A program made the translations under genes and the position numbers. A DNA stretch of 64,000 nucleotides, taken from contig NZ_JAMSCK010000003.1 of NCBI RefSeq assembly GCF_023805255.1, positions 496,001 through 560,000 on the forward strand, in the 5' to 3' direction. Each line of letters opens with the position of its first letter. Positions within the stretch are counted from its first letter, which is position 1. The DNA comes from Gramella jeungdoensis (GTDB lineage Bacteria > Bacteroidota > Bacteroidia > Flavobacteriales > Flavobacteriaceae). Shown here in pieces: positions 44,738 through 54,095 of the stretch. The notes under the pieces were generated by a model that did not search any database, was not told the origin of the DNA, and saw nothing but the letters and a program-made list of their open reading frames with translations.

Positions 44738-46162
44738 TTAGTTCATTTCTTCGTCACCAGATTTGTCTTTCATTTCTCTGTCTTTATCAAGAGAAATTTC
44801 AACACGTCTGTTTTCCTGTCTTCCGGCATCGGTGCTATTAGTAGCTATAGGCTGGGTTTCACCATATCCTTCAGAAGTTAATCTGTTAGCAGGAACACCA
44901 TGCTCAGATAACCATGACTCTACAGATGCCGCACGTTCTTTAGAAAGCTTCATATTATAAGCTTCACTACCTATGCTATCAGTATGACCTTCAATATGGA
45001 AGATAGTCTGTGGATACTCATTCATGATATCTACGATAGACTGAAGAGCATCTTCAGATTCTTGGCGGATAGTTGCTTTATTGAAGTCGAAAAGAACAGT
45101 TTTAGAGTACTCATTCAATTCTGAGATCACTTCAGCAGTTGGTTCTGGACATCCGTTTGATGCTGCAGGACCAGCTTCTTCTGGACATTCATCATCCTTA
45201 TCAAGGATTCCATCACCATCAGTATCTGGCCATGGGCATCCATCGTTTTCTGCAGGACCAGCTTCATCTGGACACTCATCTTCGCTATCTATTACGCCGT
45301 CGCCATCAGTATCAGGACAACCGTTCATTTCGGCGAGACCTGCAACATCTGGACATTCATCATCAGGATCGGCAACGCCATCACCGTCAGAGTCAGGACA
45401 TCCGTCAAATTCAGCAAGACCTTTTTCGTCTGGACAAGCATCCTGACGGTCTTCGATTCCGTCGCCGTCAGTATCAGGACATCCGTTAAATTCTTCAAGA
45501 CCTGGTGTTTCTGGACATTCATCGTCTTTATCGTAGATTCCGTCACCATCGGTATCAGTACCTCCGAATACGAACTTAATTCCCGCTGAATGCTGGAAAT
45601 GAGTCGCTGTTTCTACATCAAAGAAGTTTTTGTATTTAGATTCAAGTGAAAGAGCGATATTGTCAGAAAACCAGATGTTCAAACCTAATTTTCCGTTAAG
45701 AGAAGCGGCGCTAAGATTTGAAATATCTTCACCATCCTGTTCACCTATCCAGGTGTAGCCCCCACCAATACCAAGTACTGGATCAAGCCATCCATCGTTT
45801 AATAGAGCACGAAGACTGTAATCTACACTACCGTCTATGGCATAATAAGATAAATCGTCTACAGATCTGTCACCGTATTTATCAATTTGATTTAGAGTAC
45901 CACTCAATTCCCCTACAAAACCAGCTCCAATGTACCTTGATAAAGAAAGTTTGGAAATAGCGGGTAGAATATTCCAATGGTCACCGGTGTTAAAATACTC
46001 AGCGAACATATCACCTTGTGGGGCGTCATTTCCTGTGGGATAGAAATCTACGGCATTGGTACCAACGCCAATTGCCCAAGGATTGTCTGCATCCTGTGCC
46101 TGAACTGAAGTAAAGCTAATTACCAGCAATAAGGCCAATGCAATTTTGCTAAGATGTTTCAT
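44738..46162 (-). CDS. OmpA-family outer membrane protein with five TSP3 repeats
   Basis: 474 residues. A signal peptide (cleaved after SVQA) is followed by an N-terminal beta-barrel (about 23-200, ending in IKFVFGG). Five calcium-binding thrombospondin type 3 repeats follow ([15 protein letters not shown] and relatives, each ending NGCP or DGCP, about 205-340). The C-terminal OmpA domain has [19 protein letters not shown] and NRRVEIS, and binds peptidoglycan. It has the best Bacteroidetes promoter of the window and its own terminator, consistent with a highly expressed envelope protein. Confidence 0.96.
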   Translation of the reverse strand: MKHLSKIALALLLVISFTSVQAQDADNPWAIGVGTNAVDFYPTGNDAPQGDMFAEYFNTGDHWNILPAISKLSLSRYIGAGFVGELSGTLNQIDKYGDRSVDDLSYYAIDGSVDYSLRALLNDGWLDPVLGIGGGYTWIGEQDGEDISNLSAASLNGKLGLNIWFSDNIALSLESKYKNFFDVETATHFQHSAGIKFVFGGTDTDGDGIYDKDDECPETPGLEEFNGCPDTDGDGIEDRQDACPDEKGLAEFDGCPDSDGDGVADPDDECPDVAGLAEMNGCPDTDGDGVIDSEDECPDEAGPAENDGCPWPDTDGDGILDKDDECPEEAGPAASNGCPEPTAEVISELNEYSKTVLFDFNKATIRQESEDALQSIVDIMNEYPQTIFHIEGHTDSIGSEAYNMKLSKERAASVESWLSEHGVPANRLTSEGYGETQPIATNSTDAGRQENRRVEISLDKDREMKDKSGDEEMN

Positions 46163-46196
46163 ATTTAATAGTTTAGTTTTAAGTGTTAATTGTGAA

Positions 46197-46227
46197 CAAA
46201 AGTATGTGCTTAATGCATATTAACAAA
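46197..46227 (-). promoter_or_regulatory. Promoter of the OmpA-family gene
   Basis: On the minus strand TTTG (46224..46227), exactly 19 bases, then TACTTTTG (46197..46204). Perfect match to the Bacteroidetes -33/-7 consensus; transcription should start near 46190, 28 bases before the ATG. Confidence 0.75.
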
Positions 46228-46348
46228 GATAAAAATAATAAAGTTTTCTTAATTACAGCGCCTTTCCAGAGGTTTTGTTCTCATTTTAATATCTGATTGT
46301 CAATTATTTTGATAATAATTTATAAAAAAATTAATCAGGAATTTAACA

Positions 46349-47542
46349 CTAAATTATGTTCAATTCCTTTCCAACTTTTTTGAAAGCCAGGATGGCTTTA
46401 TCAAGATGTTCTTTTTCATGGGCAGCAGAAAGTTGTACTCTTATTCGGGCTTTTCCTTTCGGCACAACCGGGTAGAAGAATCCAATTACGTAAATTCCCT
46501 CTTCCAGAAGTTTATCGGCCATATCCTGAGAAAGCTTTGCGTCATGCAGCATAACCGGCACTATGGCTGATTCACCATCTATAATTTCGAAACCAGCATC
46601 CTTTATTCCCTTTTTAAAGTATGCAGTATTCTCTTTGAGCTTATTCCTTAAGCTGTCATCTTTCTTAAGCATATCAAATACCTTTATCGAAGCTCCTACA
46701 ATAGCTGGTGCCAGGGAGTTCGAGAATAAATAAGGTCTTGAGCGCTGTCTTAGTATTTCGATGATTTCTTTTTTGGCCGTGGTGTAGCCTCCCATTGCAC
46801 CTCCAAGAGCTTTACCCAGGGTTCCTGTGATAATATCTATCCTGTCCAGAACGCCTTTTTCTTCGAGAGTTCCAATTCCATGCTCACCAATAAACCCTGT
46901 GGCGTGACATTCATCTATCATTACAAGGGCATCATATTTTTCGGCAAGATCACATATCTTATCCAGCGGAGCTACAAGTCCGTCCATAGAGAAAACACCG
47001 TCGGTAACGATAATTTTAAACCTGGCGTCCTTTTCATTGGCTGCAATAAGCTGCTTTTCCAGATCTTCCATATTGCCGTTTTCATAGCGATACCTTGCAG
47101 CTTTACATAAACGCACCCCATCTATGATAGATGCATGATTAAGCGAATCTGAAATAATAGCATCTTCAGCTGTCAGTAGCGGTTCGAATATTCCGCCGTT
47201 TGCATCGAATGCAGCAGCGTAAAGAATCGTATCCTCGGTCCCGTAGAAATCTGCGATCTTTTTTTCCAGTTCTTTATGAATGTCCTGGGTACCACATATG
47301 AATCTTACACTGGACATCCCAAATCCATGACTGTCTAAAGTGTTTTTAGCTGCCTGGATCACTTCTGGATGAGAGGAAAGCCCCAGATAATTATTCGCGC
47401 AGAAATTTATAACCTCCTGTCCTGTTGAAATCTTAATTACAGCATCCTGCGGACTGGTGATGATTCTCTCTTTTTTATAGAGACCGGCCTCTTTTATTTC
47501 TTCTATTTCGTTTTGTAAATGTTCTTTTATTGCTCCGTACAT
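46349..47542 (-). CDS. kbl: Glycine C-acetyltransferase (2-amino-3-ketobutyrate CoA ligase)
   Basis: 397 residues of the alpha-oxoamine synthase family. The PLP lysine is K244 in [30 protein letters not shown] and [15 protein letters not shown] are typical of Kbl. It cleaves 2-amino-3-ketobutyrate with CoA to glycine and acetyl-CoA in threonine breakdown. A tdh gene is not adjacent. BioF and serine palmitoyltransferase are relatives, but length and motifs favour Kbl. Confidence 0.93.
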   Translation of the reverse strand: MYGAIKEHLQNEIEEIKEAGLYKKERIITSPQDAVIKISTGQEVINFCANNYLGLSSHPEVIQAAKNTLDSHGFGMSSVRFICGTQDIHKELEKKIADFYGTEDTILYAAAFDANGGIFEPLLTAEDAIISDSLNHASIIDGVRLCKAARYRYENGNMEDLEKQLIAANEKDARFKIIVTDGVFSMDGLVAPLDKICDLAEKYDALVMIDECHATGFIGEHGIGTLEEKGVLDRIDIITGTLGKALGGAMGGYTTAKKEIIEILRQRSRPYLFSNSLAPAIVGASIKVFDMLKKDDSLRNKLKENTAYFKKGIKDAGFEIIDGESAIVPVMLHDAKLSQDMADKLLEEGIYVIGFFYPVVPKGKARIRVQLSAAHEKEHLDKAILAFKKVGKELNII

Positions 47543-47593
47543 ATCTATTATCTTTTTTCTATTTATGTATTTTAATCTTCTCGTGACACAAAT

Positions 47594-50500
47594 TTAAACT
47601 TCTTTAATTACTATAGGAGTACTCGTGTATACGAGTAAACACCTTTCAATATTATACCCCATGTCTTTCAGTGCTTTGGCATAATCTGAGATCTGTTTTG
47701 TGTGTTTTTCAACCAGTCCCCCGGTTTTATAGTCAATAATGCTCACATTCTGTCCCTTAAGATTGATCCTGTCTGGCCTCAATCTTTCACCAGCAGTTGT
47801 TATGAGTTCTTTTTCATTAAAATTATGCTCCCCTTCCACATAATATTGTTTTAGATCGGGGTGGTTAAGTATTGCGGAAATCAGACCGGTGATTTCCTGT
47901 CTTGAACTTTCGGTTATCATCCCGTTTATAACAGCCCATTCGATCGCATTCTCCAGATCGGAAGCCTCATTGATCCTTGCCAGTATCTCATGGGCGATCT
48001 CACCTTTTTCAATAGCCTCCTGTTGTTTAGAATCCCATAATGAACCGGCTCTGGTAATAATTTTAACCGCCTGGTTCTGGGTGGAAGAAGAATGGTATTC
48101 TTTAGGCGATAGGCTGGAAGTTTCTGTAGGTTCAGAGTTAAAAATTTGTGTAGGATCTCCAAATTCGTATGATAGCTCTCCATTCCATTTCCCGGTAGAT
48201 CTTAAATAATCCATGAATATATCGGAAATATTAGGGGAGTTTTTGGGTTTTTCATGGTAATTGGAAAGAATGTATAATTGCTGCGAAGCCCTGGTGCATG
48301 CTACATATAGTACGTTTAAAGTGTCCAGTTCATTTTTGTATATAAGGTCCTGATATTTGCTTGCTGCATCATTGTTCCAGTCTAGCATTTTCTTAGACGC
48401 ACTTACATAGGCAACCGGGATATTTTCATTGTAGGTTTCTACCCATAAGTTGTCGTTTCTGGTATTCTGAAGTTCAGAGTTGGCAAAGGGATAAATAACT
48501 ACAGGGAATTCCAGGCCCTTTGATTTATGAATGGTCATGATCTGTACCGCATTATCAGCTTCAGGCACTACAATGCTAAGCTTGTCTTTTTTCTGCTCCC
48601 ATTTCTCCAGAAAATCGCTCAGACCATTTGAGGTCTTTTGCGTGGTTTCGAATACGAAATCTAAAAAGAACTGAATATAGGCCTCAGAATCCTTTACCAG
48701 TTCAAAGCTTCTGATAATATATTCTACCGATTCATAAAGTGAAAGTCCTTTCAGGCGGTCTAAGTCAAACTCAAGTCCAATGCGTGATGTCCAATTGAAG
48801 AATTCGGCACCGTTCTTTGGCAAGTTCTGGATGAGTATTTTGTGAACTTCTTCTTCCTCCAGATACTGCTCTGCTAGAAAATCATAAATGCCGAGCTTTA
48901 ATTTATCATCCTGCGGATTAAGGGAATAATAAAGCAGGTTTACAATAAAGTTTACTTCTGGAGATTGAGAAAGCAGCAGTGTTTCAGAAGATATCACCGA
49001 GATGCCATTTTCACTTAAATATTCGGCTATGGCAACCCCTTCACTTCTTTTCCTGGTAAGAATACAAACATCATTTCTCTTAAAACCTTTTGTGTCGAGT
49101 TCCTTTATAATTTCCAGGATTTTTTGTGGATAAACTTCAAATTCTTCTTCCCGGTTCTGCGCCTCCAGAAACGAGATGTTTACATAACCAAAATCTCCCT
49201 TTTTTGGATTTTGAGAAGAGTTTTTAAATAATTCGGCATAGTCAGGAAAAGTGAGTTGTGAGGCAGTGTAATTGAAAAAGTTATTATTGAAATTCACAAC
49301 CTCAGAACCACTTCTAAAGTTATCTGGCAAATTTACAACCTGCTGCTCGGTTTGAAATGGTTTTATCTTTTTAGTGCTAAGATCTATAAGCTGCTCAGCC
49401 CTCCCGCCACGCCATCTATAGATGCTTTGTTTAGCATCTCCCACTATAGTGAGACCAGCGGGATGATCTGTTCCTGAAAGGTTGTGATCTATCAAAGGAA
49501 TGAGGTTTTCCCACTGCATAATAGAGGTATCCTGAAATTCGTCAATAAAATAGTGCTGGTATCGCTCTCCAAGTCTTTCATAGATGAATGGAGCCGGCTG
49601 ATCCTTAACCTGTTCGCTAATTCTGGGGTTAAATTCTGAAATCAGTACCAGGTTTCTGTCTTTTTTGATCTTTTCTACTTCCCTGTTTATTTCGTTAAGC
49701 AGGGATAGCTGAACCAGGTTTTTCTTTATCTCTGTAAGGAATTCAATATGAAAATATGCCTGTTTGGTAGCATGGAATATTTCAGCGATTTCTGATTGAA
49801 TGGAATCTATTGCCGCTTTGGTCTCATCACTCACTTTTTTAGGATATAAAGGAAGACCCTCTATACTTTCAGCCCATTTTGTATTGAAATTAACCGAGCC
49901 GCCATTTTTAAGTTTTCTGAAATGTCCGGGAATGGAACCTCTAGTAAAATCAGTTTCCTCGATTCCATTTTTTTCAATGAGTTCAAAGAAGTAATCAGCA
50001 GATCTTTTGAGGTTTTTTGCAGTGATCTCTATGTCTGAAGCCAGTTTTTTACCGAATTCCTCAAAATCCTCAGGTTTTTTGGTTTTTAAAACCTGTATGG
50101 CTTTCTGGTGGTTTTCATTTATCAGAAGCTTGGAGATGTTGAAAAGATCCCGGCTTATATCCCAGCTCTTGTCATCATCGGCCTTGGCCAGGGTGAAATC
50201 AACAAGGGTGCGAGTGAGCTTTTCATCACTTCCGGCCCGACTAACAAGGCTATCTACGGCTTCCATAAGAATTTGATCGGCGTCAAGCTCTACTTCAAAA
50301 TTCATGGGGATACCCAGGTCGCGTGCGAATGTTCGCAGTACCCGGTGAGTAAAACCGTCTATCGTTGAGACTTCAAATGCAGCATAATTATGAATTATGC
50401 TTTTCAGGATCCTGGAAGACCTGTTGCTAATTTCTTCTTTGGAAAGGCCGGTATCCTGAGCGATGGCTTTTAAAAGAGCATGATCTTCCAGATGGGAACC

Positions 50501-50701
50501 CGCAGTCGAAAAATCAGCAAGAGTTTGTATAATTCTTTTTTTCATTTCGCCGACCGCTTTATTGGTAAAGGTAATCGCGAGAATGTTTTTATACCCGTCT
50601 TTTTTCGGCGAGGATAAAAGTAAGTTGAGATATTCCCTTACAAGGGTAAAAGTTTTTCCTGAGCCTGCCGAGGCATTATAGATATTAAAGGAGTTTTTCA
50701 A
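47594..50701 (-). CDS. AddA-like UvrD/RecB helicase-nuclease
   Basis: 1035 residues. Walker A ASAGSGKTFTLVREYL (about 10-25), ITFTNKAVGEMKKRI, DEFQDTS (motif II), GDAKQSIYRWRGG, and MTIHKSKGLEFP (motif V) are those of UvrD/RecB-type helicases. The C-terminal nuclease domain has SIIDYKTGG. With the AddB-like protein at 41917 it should resect double-strand breaks, so the pair is split by OmpA and kbl. It is divergent from sod. Confidence 0.92.
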   Translation of the reverse strand: MKNSFNIYNASAGSGKTFTLVREYLNLLLSSPKKDGYKNILAITFTNKAVGEMKKRIIQTLADFSTAGSHLEDHALLKAIAQDTGLSKEEISNRSSRILKSIIHNYAAFEVSTIDGFTHRVLRTFARDLGIPMNFEVELDADQILMEAVDSLVSRAGSDEKLTRTLVDFTLAKADDDKSWDISRDLFNISKLLINENHQKAIQVLKTKKPEDFEEFGKKLASDIEITAKNLKRSADYFFELIEKNGIEETDFTRGSIPGHFRKLKNGGSVNFNTKWAESIEGLPLYPKKVSDETKAAIDSIQSEIAEIFHATKQAYFHIEFLTEIKKNLVQLSLLNEINREVEKIKKDRNLVLISEFNPRISEQVKDQPAPFIYERLGERYQHYFIDEFQDTSIMQWENLIPLIDHNLSGTDHPAGLTIVGDAKQSIYRWRGGRAEQLIDLSTKKIKPFQTEQQVVNLPDNFRSGSEVVNFNNNFFNYTASQLTFPDYAELFKNSSQNPKKGDFGYVNISFLEAQNREEEFEVYPQKILEIIKELDTKGFKRNDVCILTRKRSEGVAIAEYLSENGISVISSETLLLSQSPEVNFIVNLLYYSLNPQDDKLKLGIYDFLAEQYLEEEEVHKILIQNLPKNGAEFFNWTSRIGLEFDLDRLKGLSLYESVEYIIRSFELVKDSEAYIQFFLDFVFETTQKTSNGLSDFLEKWEQKKDKLSIVVPEADNAVQIMTIHKSKGLEFPVVIYPFANSELQNTRNDNLWVETYNENIPVAYVSASKKMLDWNNDAASKYQDLIYKNELDTLNVLYVACTRASQQLYILSNYHEKPKNSPNISDIFMDYLRSTGKWNGELSYEFGDPTQIFNSEPTETSSLSPKEYHSSSTQNQAVKIITRAGSLWDSKQQEAIEKGEIAHEILARINEASDLENAIEWAVINGMITESSRQEITGLISAILNHPDLKQYYVEGEHNFNEKELITTAGERLRPDRINLKGQNVSIIDYKTGGLVEKHTKQISDYAKALKDMGYNIERCLLVYTSTPIVIKEV

Positions 50702-50827
50702 AAGAGGGCTTTATGAGGTTTTCTATGTTCAAGAATTTTTAAATTTAAAATAAAAATGAGTTTTAAAGCACCAGTCCTTTTAAGTATTTTATAACATTAA
50801 AAAATTTCCATTAAATACCCGAATGGC

Positions 50828-50835
50828 TAAATTTG
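50828..50835 (+). promoter_or_regulatory. -7 box of sod (TAAATTTG)
   Basis: Exact TAnnTTTG match 41 bases before the sod ATG; no clear -33 element. Confidence 0.4.
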
Positions 50836-50875
50836 GGTGAGTTTAAGTACTAATCACTAAAAAAATCAGATAATT

Positions 50876-51484
50876 ATGTCTTTTGAGTTACCAAAATTAA
50901 AATATGCCTTTGATGCATTGGAACCACATATAGATGCCAGAACCATGGAAATTCACCATGGAAAGCACCATGCAGGCTACACAAAAAAATTGAATGCGGC
51001 CATTGAGGGGACCGATATGAACGGAAAAAATATCGAGAATATTCTGAAGAACCTCGATATGTCTAACAGCGCGGTTCGTAATAATGGTGGTGGGTTTTAT
51101 AATCACAGTCTTTTCTGGGAAATCATGTCACCAGATGGAGGTGGTAAACCTGAAGGTGAACTAGCAGAAGCTATAGACAATGCATATGGTTCTTTTGAAG
51201 CCTTTAAAGATGAATTTTCAAAAGCGGCTGCCGGACAGTTTGGATCAGGTTGGGCCTGGTTATGTGTTCACGATGGCGGTAAGGTTGAGGTGTGCTCAAC
51301 TCCAAACCAGGACAATCCTATCATGCCTGAAGTTGGTTGCGGTGGAACTCCTATTTTGGGAATCGATGTTTGGGAACATGCCTATTATTTGAATTACCAG
51401 AATAAACGTCCTGAATATATAGAAGCTTTCTTTAACGTGATAGATTGGAAAGAAGTTGGGAGCAGGTATGCAAAAGCTAAGTAA
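50876..51484 (+). CDS. sodA: Superoxide dismutase, Fe/Mn family (Mn-type residues)
   Basis: 202 residues. It dismutates superoxide in the cytoplasm. Metal ligands are visible: H27 in [12 protein letters not shown], a second histidine in YNHSLFW, and the aspartate and histidine of [16 protein letters not shown] in place of the FeSOD QVWNH, and the late NQDNP glutamine, point to the manganese or cambialistic type. It stands alone with a -7 box upstream and a strong terminator downstream. Confidence 0.94.
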   Translation: MSFELPKLKYAFDALEPHIDARTMEIHHGKHHAGYTKKLNAAIEGTDMNGKNIENILKNLDMSNSAVRNNGGGFYNHSLFWEIMSPDGGGKPEGELAEAIDNAYGSFEAFKDEFSKAAAGQFGSGWAWLCVHDGGKVEVCSTPNQDNPIMPEVGCGGTPILGIDVWEHAYYLNYQNKRPEYIEAFFNVIDWKEVGSRYAKAK

Positions 51485-51507
51485 TTAGTCACAATATATA
51501 GGAATAA

Positions 51508-51534
51508 GAAGGCCACTTACAGTGGCCTTTTTTT
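51508..51534 (+). terminator. Intrinsic terminator after sod
   Basis: AAGGCCACT, loop TAC, AGTGGCCTT and seven T. Confidence 0.85.
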
Positions 51535-51547
51535 GAATTTACTTCAT

Positions 51548-51619
51548 AAAAAAAGGTGGATATTCTCCACCTTTTTTTGCCCCAAATCTACCATGAACTT
51601 AACCTACTTATGCTATGGT
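51548..51619 (-). ncRNA. Putative small RNA gene, copy 1 of a tandem triplet
   Basis: About 72 nt on the minus strand. A -7-like box TATATTTA (complement of 51624..51631) lies 5 bases before the predicted 5' end. The RNA begins with ACCAT, which can pair with ATGGT 20 bases later, then an unpaired GATTTGGGGC and A-run, then a GGTGGA...TCCACC hairpin and seven U. The region 51538..51641 differs from copy 2 at only two of 104 positions. No homologous family is known to me. Confidence 0.55.
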
Positions 51620-51761
51620 CTAGTAAATATAGAACGAATTATTTTATGAAATTATAAATTTAGATGAAATACCTAAAAATTAGTTAACCAGTTGTTTTTT
51701 AGGTTATTGTGTTATATTCTGGTCAGTTTTTGGGAGGTTCTTACATTTGAGTTTACTCCAT

Positions 51762-51833
51762 AAAAAAAGGTGGATATTCTCCACCTTTTTTTGCCCCAAA
51801 TCTACCATGAACTTAACCTACTTATGCTATGGT
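51762..51833 (-). ncRNA. Putative small RNA gene, copy 2 of a tandem triplet
   Basis: The same layout as copy 1: TATATTTA box (complement of 51838..51845), 72-nt body and terminator. The homology spans 51752..51855. The -33 position has no TTTG, as in copy 1. The near identity to copy 1 points to a recent duplication or gene conversion. Confidence 0.55.
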
Positions 51834-51972
51834 CCAGTAAATATAGAACGAATTAATTAAAGATTTAAAGAATTTAGATGAAGGGAGTATTTTTTAGTTA
51901 AACAGTTGAAAATCAATTTCTTGTTCATCTATCGAAGAAAAAATATTGAACAAATCCGAGAAGTCCGGATAT

Positions 51973-52045
51973 AAAAAAAGGCGGAATAGCTTCCACCTTT
52001 TTTTGCCCCAAATCTACCATGAACTTAACCTACTTATGTTATGGC
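51973..52045 (-). ncRNA. Putative small RNA gene, copy 3 of a tandem triplet
   Basis: The most diverged copy, 73 nt, nearest purF. The body AACATAAGTAGGTTAAGTTC is kept apart from one change at its first A. The terminator stem changes to GGTGGAA...TTCCGCC, with a U-G pair that is only possible in minus-strand RNA. The 5' stem changes from ACCAT to GCCAT and still pairs as G-U with ATGGT. It has the full promoter at 52050..52080. These changes keep the pairing in minus-strand RNA. Confidence 0.6.
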
Positions 52046-52049
52046 TACA

Positions 52050-52080
52050 CTAAAGTAGATAGAAAAATCCTACAGGCAAA
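52050..52080 (-). promoter_or_regulatory. Predicted promoter of small RNA copy 3
   Basis: TTTG (complement of 52077..52080), 19 bases, then TACTTTAG (complement of 52050..52057), one base off TAnnTTTG. The box lies at exactly the same distance from the RNA body as TATATTTA in copies 1 and 2. Confidence 0.5.
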
Positions 52081-52124
52081 GATTATTAGATAAAGTGCAC
52101 ATTTATTAGTTGAAACACACAAAC

Positions 52125-54023
52125 TTAATATGCCCGATCCTTTTTGCCTTCGAAAAAGTTCATAAATGCTCTGTTTACAACGCGGTTTCCTCCCGGAGTT
52201 GGGTAATCCCCTGTAAAGTACCAATCGCCTAAATTCTTAGGGCAGGCCTTATGTAGGTTTTCAACACTTTGATAGATCACTTGTACTTCTGCATTTACTT
52301 CTTCATCACACAGTAATTCTGAGATCTTATTGGAAATTTCTTCATCGGTAAAAGGATCATAAATTTCTTTCACGAAATTTTGAACTTCACTATCATCCAG
52401 ATCTACCTGTTCTTTACATTTATTATAGACCTTTTCTACGATATCAAATTTGTCATTTTCTTTCAGCAAGTCCAGGGCAGCTCTAAAGGCAACAAGGTCT
52501 TCAAGTCTCGCCATATCAATACCGTAACAGTCAGGATATCTTATTTGAGGAGCCGATGAAACCACAATTATCTTCCTTGGCTTCAGCCTGTCCATCATTT
52601 TTATAATACTTTTCTTAAGTGTGGTTCCACGAACGATGCTGTCATCGATAATTACCAGATTGTCATCGGGTTTTACAACTCCGTAGGTTACATCATAAAC
52701 GTGGGCAACCAGGTCGTCACGACTGCTATCTTCTGTAATGAAAGTCCTAAGCTTTACATCTTTGATAGCGATCTTTTCTGTCCTTAATCGGTGAGACAGT
52801 ATTTCCTGAAGTCTGGCATCGGTGAGTGTTTCCTTTTCTTCGAGGATGGCCTCGTTTTTTTGTTTGTTCAGCTCATCCTGTGCTGCTTCCACCATCCCGT
52901 AGAATGAGGTTTCGGCAGTATTTGGGATAAAAGAGAATACTGTTTTTAAGGTGTCGTGGTCTATAGACTTCAATACCTCGGGCATTAATAATCTTCCAAG
53001 CATTTTTCTCTCCTGGTAGATCTCGGCATCACTTCCCCTCGAAAAATAGATACGCTCAAAAGAACATGCCTTTCTCTCCAAAGGCTCAATAATTTTTTTG
53101 ATGGAAGTCTTTCCGTTCTTCTTTGTGATGATAGCATGGCCCGGAGGAAGCTCTGTAACATCTTCAAAATTCACATTGAAAACAGTTTGTATCACCGGTC
53201 TTTCCGAAGCTACAACAACCACTTCATCATCCTTATAATAGTAAGCGGGCCTTATGCCTGCGGGATCGCGAAGCACAAATGAGTCGCCGTGGCCCATAAG
53301 TCCGGCCATAGCGTAACCCCCATCCCAGTTCTTGGACGATTTCTTCAGAATCTTGGCTACATTGAGTTTCTCGGCAATTACTGGAGAGGCTTCTACTTTT
53401 GAATAGCCTTCTTTCTTGAGCTTTTTATATAGCTTTCTTACTTCCGAATCAAGAAAGTGACCTATTTTTTCCATTACGGTAACGGTGTCAGCCCTTTCTT
53501 TTGGGTGCTGACCAAGTTCTACAAGATTGTTGAACAATCTGTTCACATTGGTCATATTGAAATTTCCTGCTACTATTAGATTACGGTGCATCCAGTTGTT
53601 CTGTCTAAGAAAAGGATGTACGCTCTCAATATTGTTCTTACCGAAGGTTCCGTATCGTACATGTCCCAGGAACACTTCGCCAAGATATGGAATGTGTCTT
53701 TTTTGAAGTTCGGTATCATCGGCATATTCAGGATTAGCCTTGATCTCATCATTTATTCGCTGATTGATCTGTTCAAAAATATCCTGAATTGGCTGTGATT
53801 TGTTAGAACGAATCCGGCTTATGTAGCGTTCTCCCGGGATGGTGTTGAGTTTGATGCTCGCAAAACCGGCACCATCCTGGCCACGGTTGTGTTGCTTCTC
53901 CATCATCAGGTACATTTTATTCACACCATAAAATGCCGTTCCATATTTTTCCTTGTAATAATCAAGAGGCTTTAAAAGCCTGATAAGTGCGATTCCGCAT
54001 TCGTGTTTAAGAGCATCACTCAT
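52125..54023 (-). CDS. purF: Amidophosphoribosyltransferase, long Bacteroidetes form
   Basis: 632 residues, over 100 longer than usual PurF. The N-terminal class II glutamine amidotransferase domain has its nucleophile cysteine at residue 9 (HECGIALI), implying removal of a short propeptide, and RGQDGAGFASI. The phosphoribosyltransferase domain carries the PRPP site VIIDDSIVRGTTLKK. Insertions include a charged helix region around 370-420 (NKQKNEAILEEKETLTDARL) and a 100-residue C-terminal extension. It makes phosphoribosylamine, the first purine step. A second, shorter PurF may exist elsewhere, making this a paralogue of altered role. Confidence 0.85.
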   Translation of the reverse strand: MSDALKHECGIALIRLLKPLDYYKEKYGTAFYGVNKMYLMMEKQHNRGQDGAGFASIKLNTIPGERYISRIRSNKSQPIQDIFEQINQRINDEIKANPEYADDTELQKRHIPYLGEVFLGHVRYGTFGKNNIESVHPFLRQNNWMHRNLIVAGNFNMTNVNRLFNNLVELGQHPKERADTVTVMEKIGHFLDSEVRKLYKKLKKEGYSKVEASPVIAEKLNVAKILKKSSKNWDGGYAMAGLMGHGDSFVLRDPAGIRPAYYYKDDEVVVVASERPVIQTVFNVNFEDVTELPPGHAIITKKNGKTSIKKIIEPLERKACSFERIYFSRGSDAEIYQERKMLGRLLMPEVLKSIDHDTLKTVFSFIPNTAETSFYGMVEAAQDELNKQKNEAILEEKETLTDARLQEILSHRLRTEKIAIKDVKLRTFITEDSSRDDLVAHVYDVTYGVVKPDDNLVIIDDSIVRGTTLKKSIIKMMDRLKPRKIIVVSSAPQIRYPDCYGIDMARLEDLVAFRAALDLLKENDKFDIVEKVYNKCKEQVDLDDSEVQNFVKEIYDPFTDEEISNKISELLCDEEVNAEVQVIYQSVENLHKACPKNLGDWYFTGDYPTPGGNRVVNRAFMNFFEGKKDRAY

Positions 54024-54064
54024 ATTCTGGTTTCCTTTTTTGGAATTTTCGTTGTCTTTGTCAC

Positions 54065-54090
54065 AAAAAAAGCCCTGAAATTACAGGGCG
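54065..54090 (-). terminator. Intrinsic terminator between the sugar kinase gene and purF
   Basis: GCCCTG and CAGGGC stem with a 6-base loop and seven T on the minus strand. Confidence 0.8.
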
Positions 54091-54095
54091 ATATC

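Noticed and set aside
45081-45489. Plus-strand ORFs rich in Gly/Ser/Pro or His/Gln opposite the OmpA gene
   Set aside because: They are antisense readings of the TSP3 repeats, whose biased codons keep other frames open.
51548-52045. Short ORFs starting at ATGG in each repeat copy (MVDLGQKKVE...)
   Set aside because: They run into the terminator hairpin and diverge beyond it. The differences between copies keep the hairpin, not a protein.
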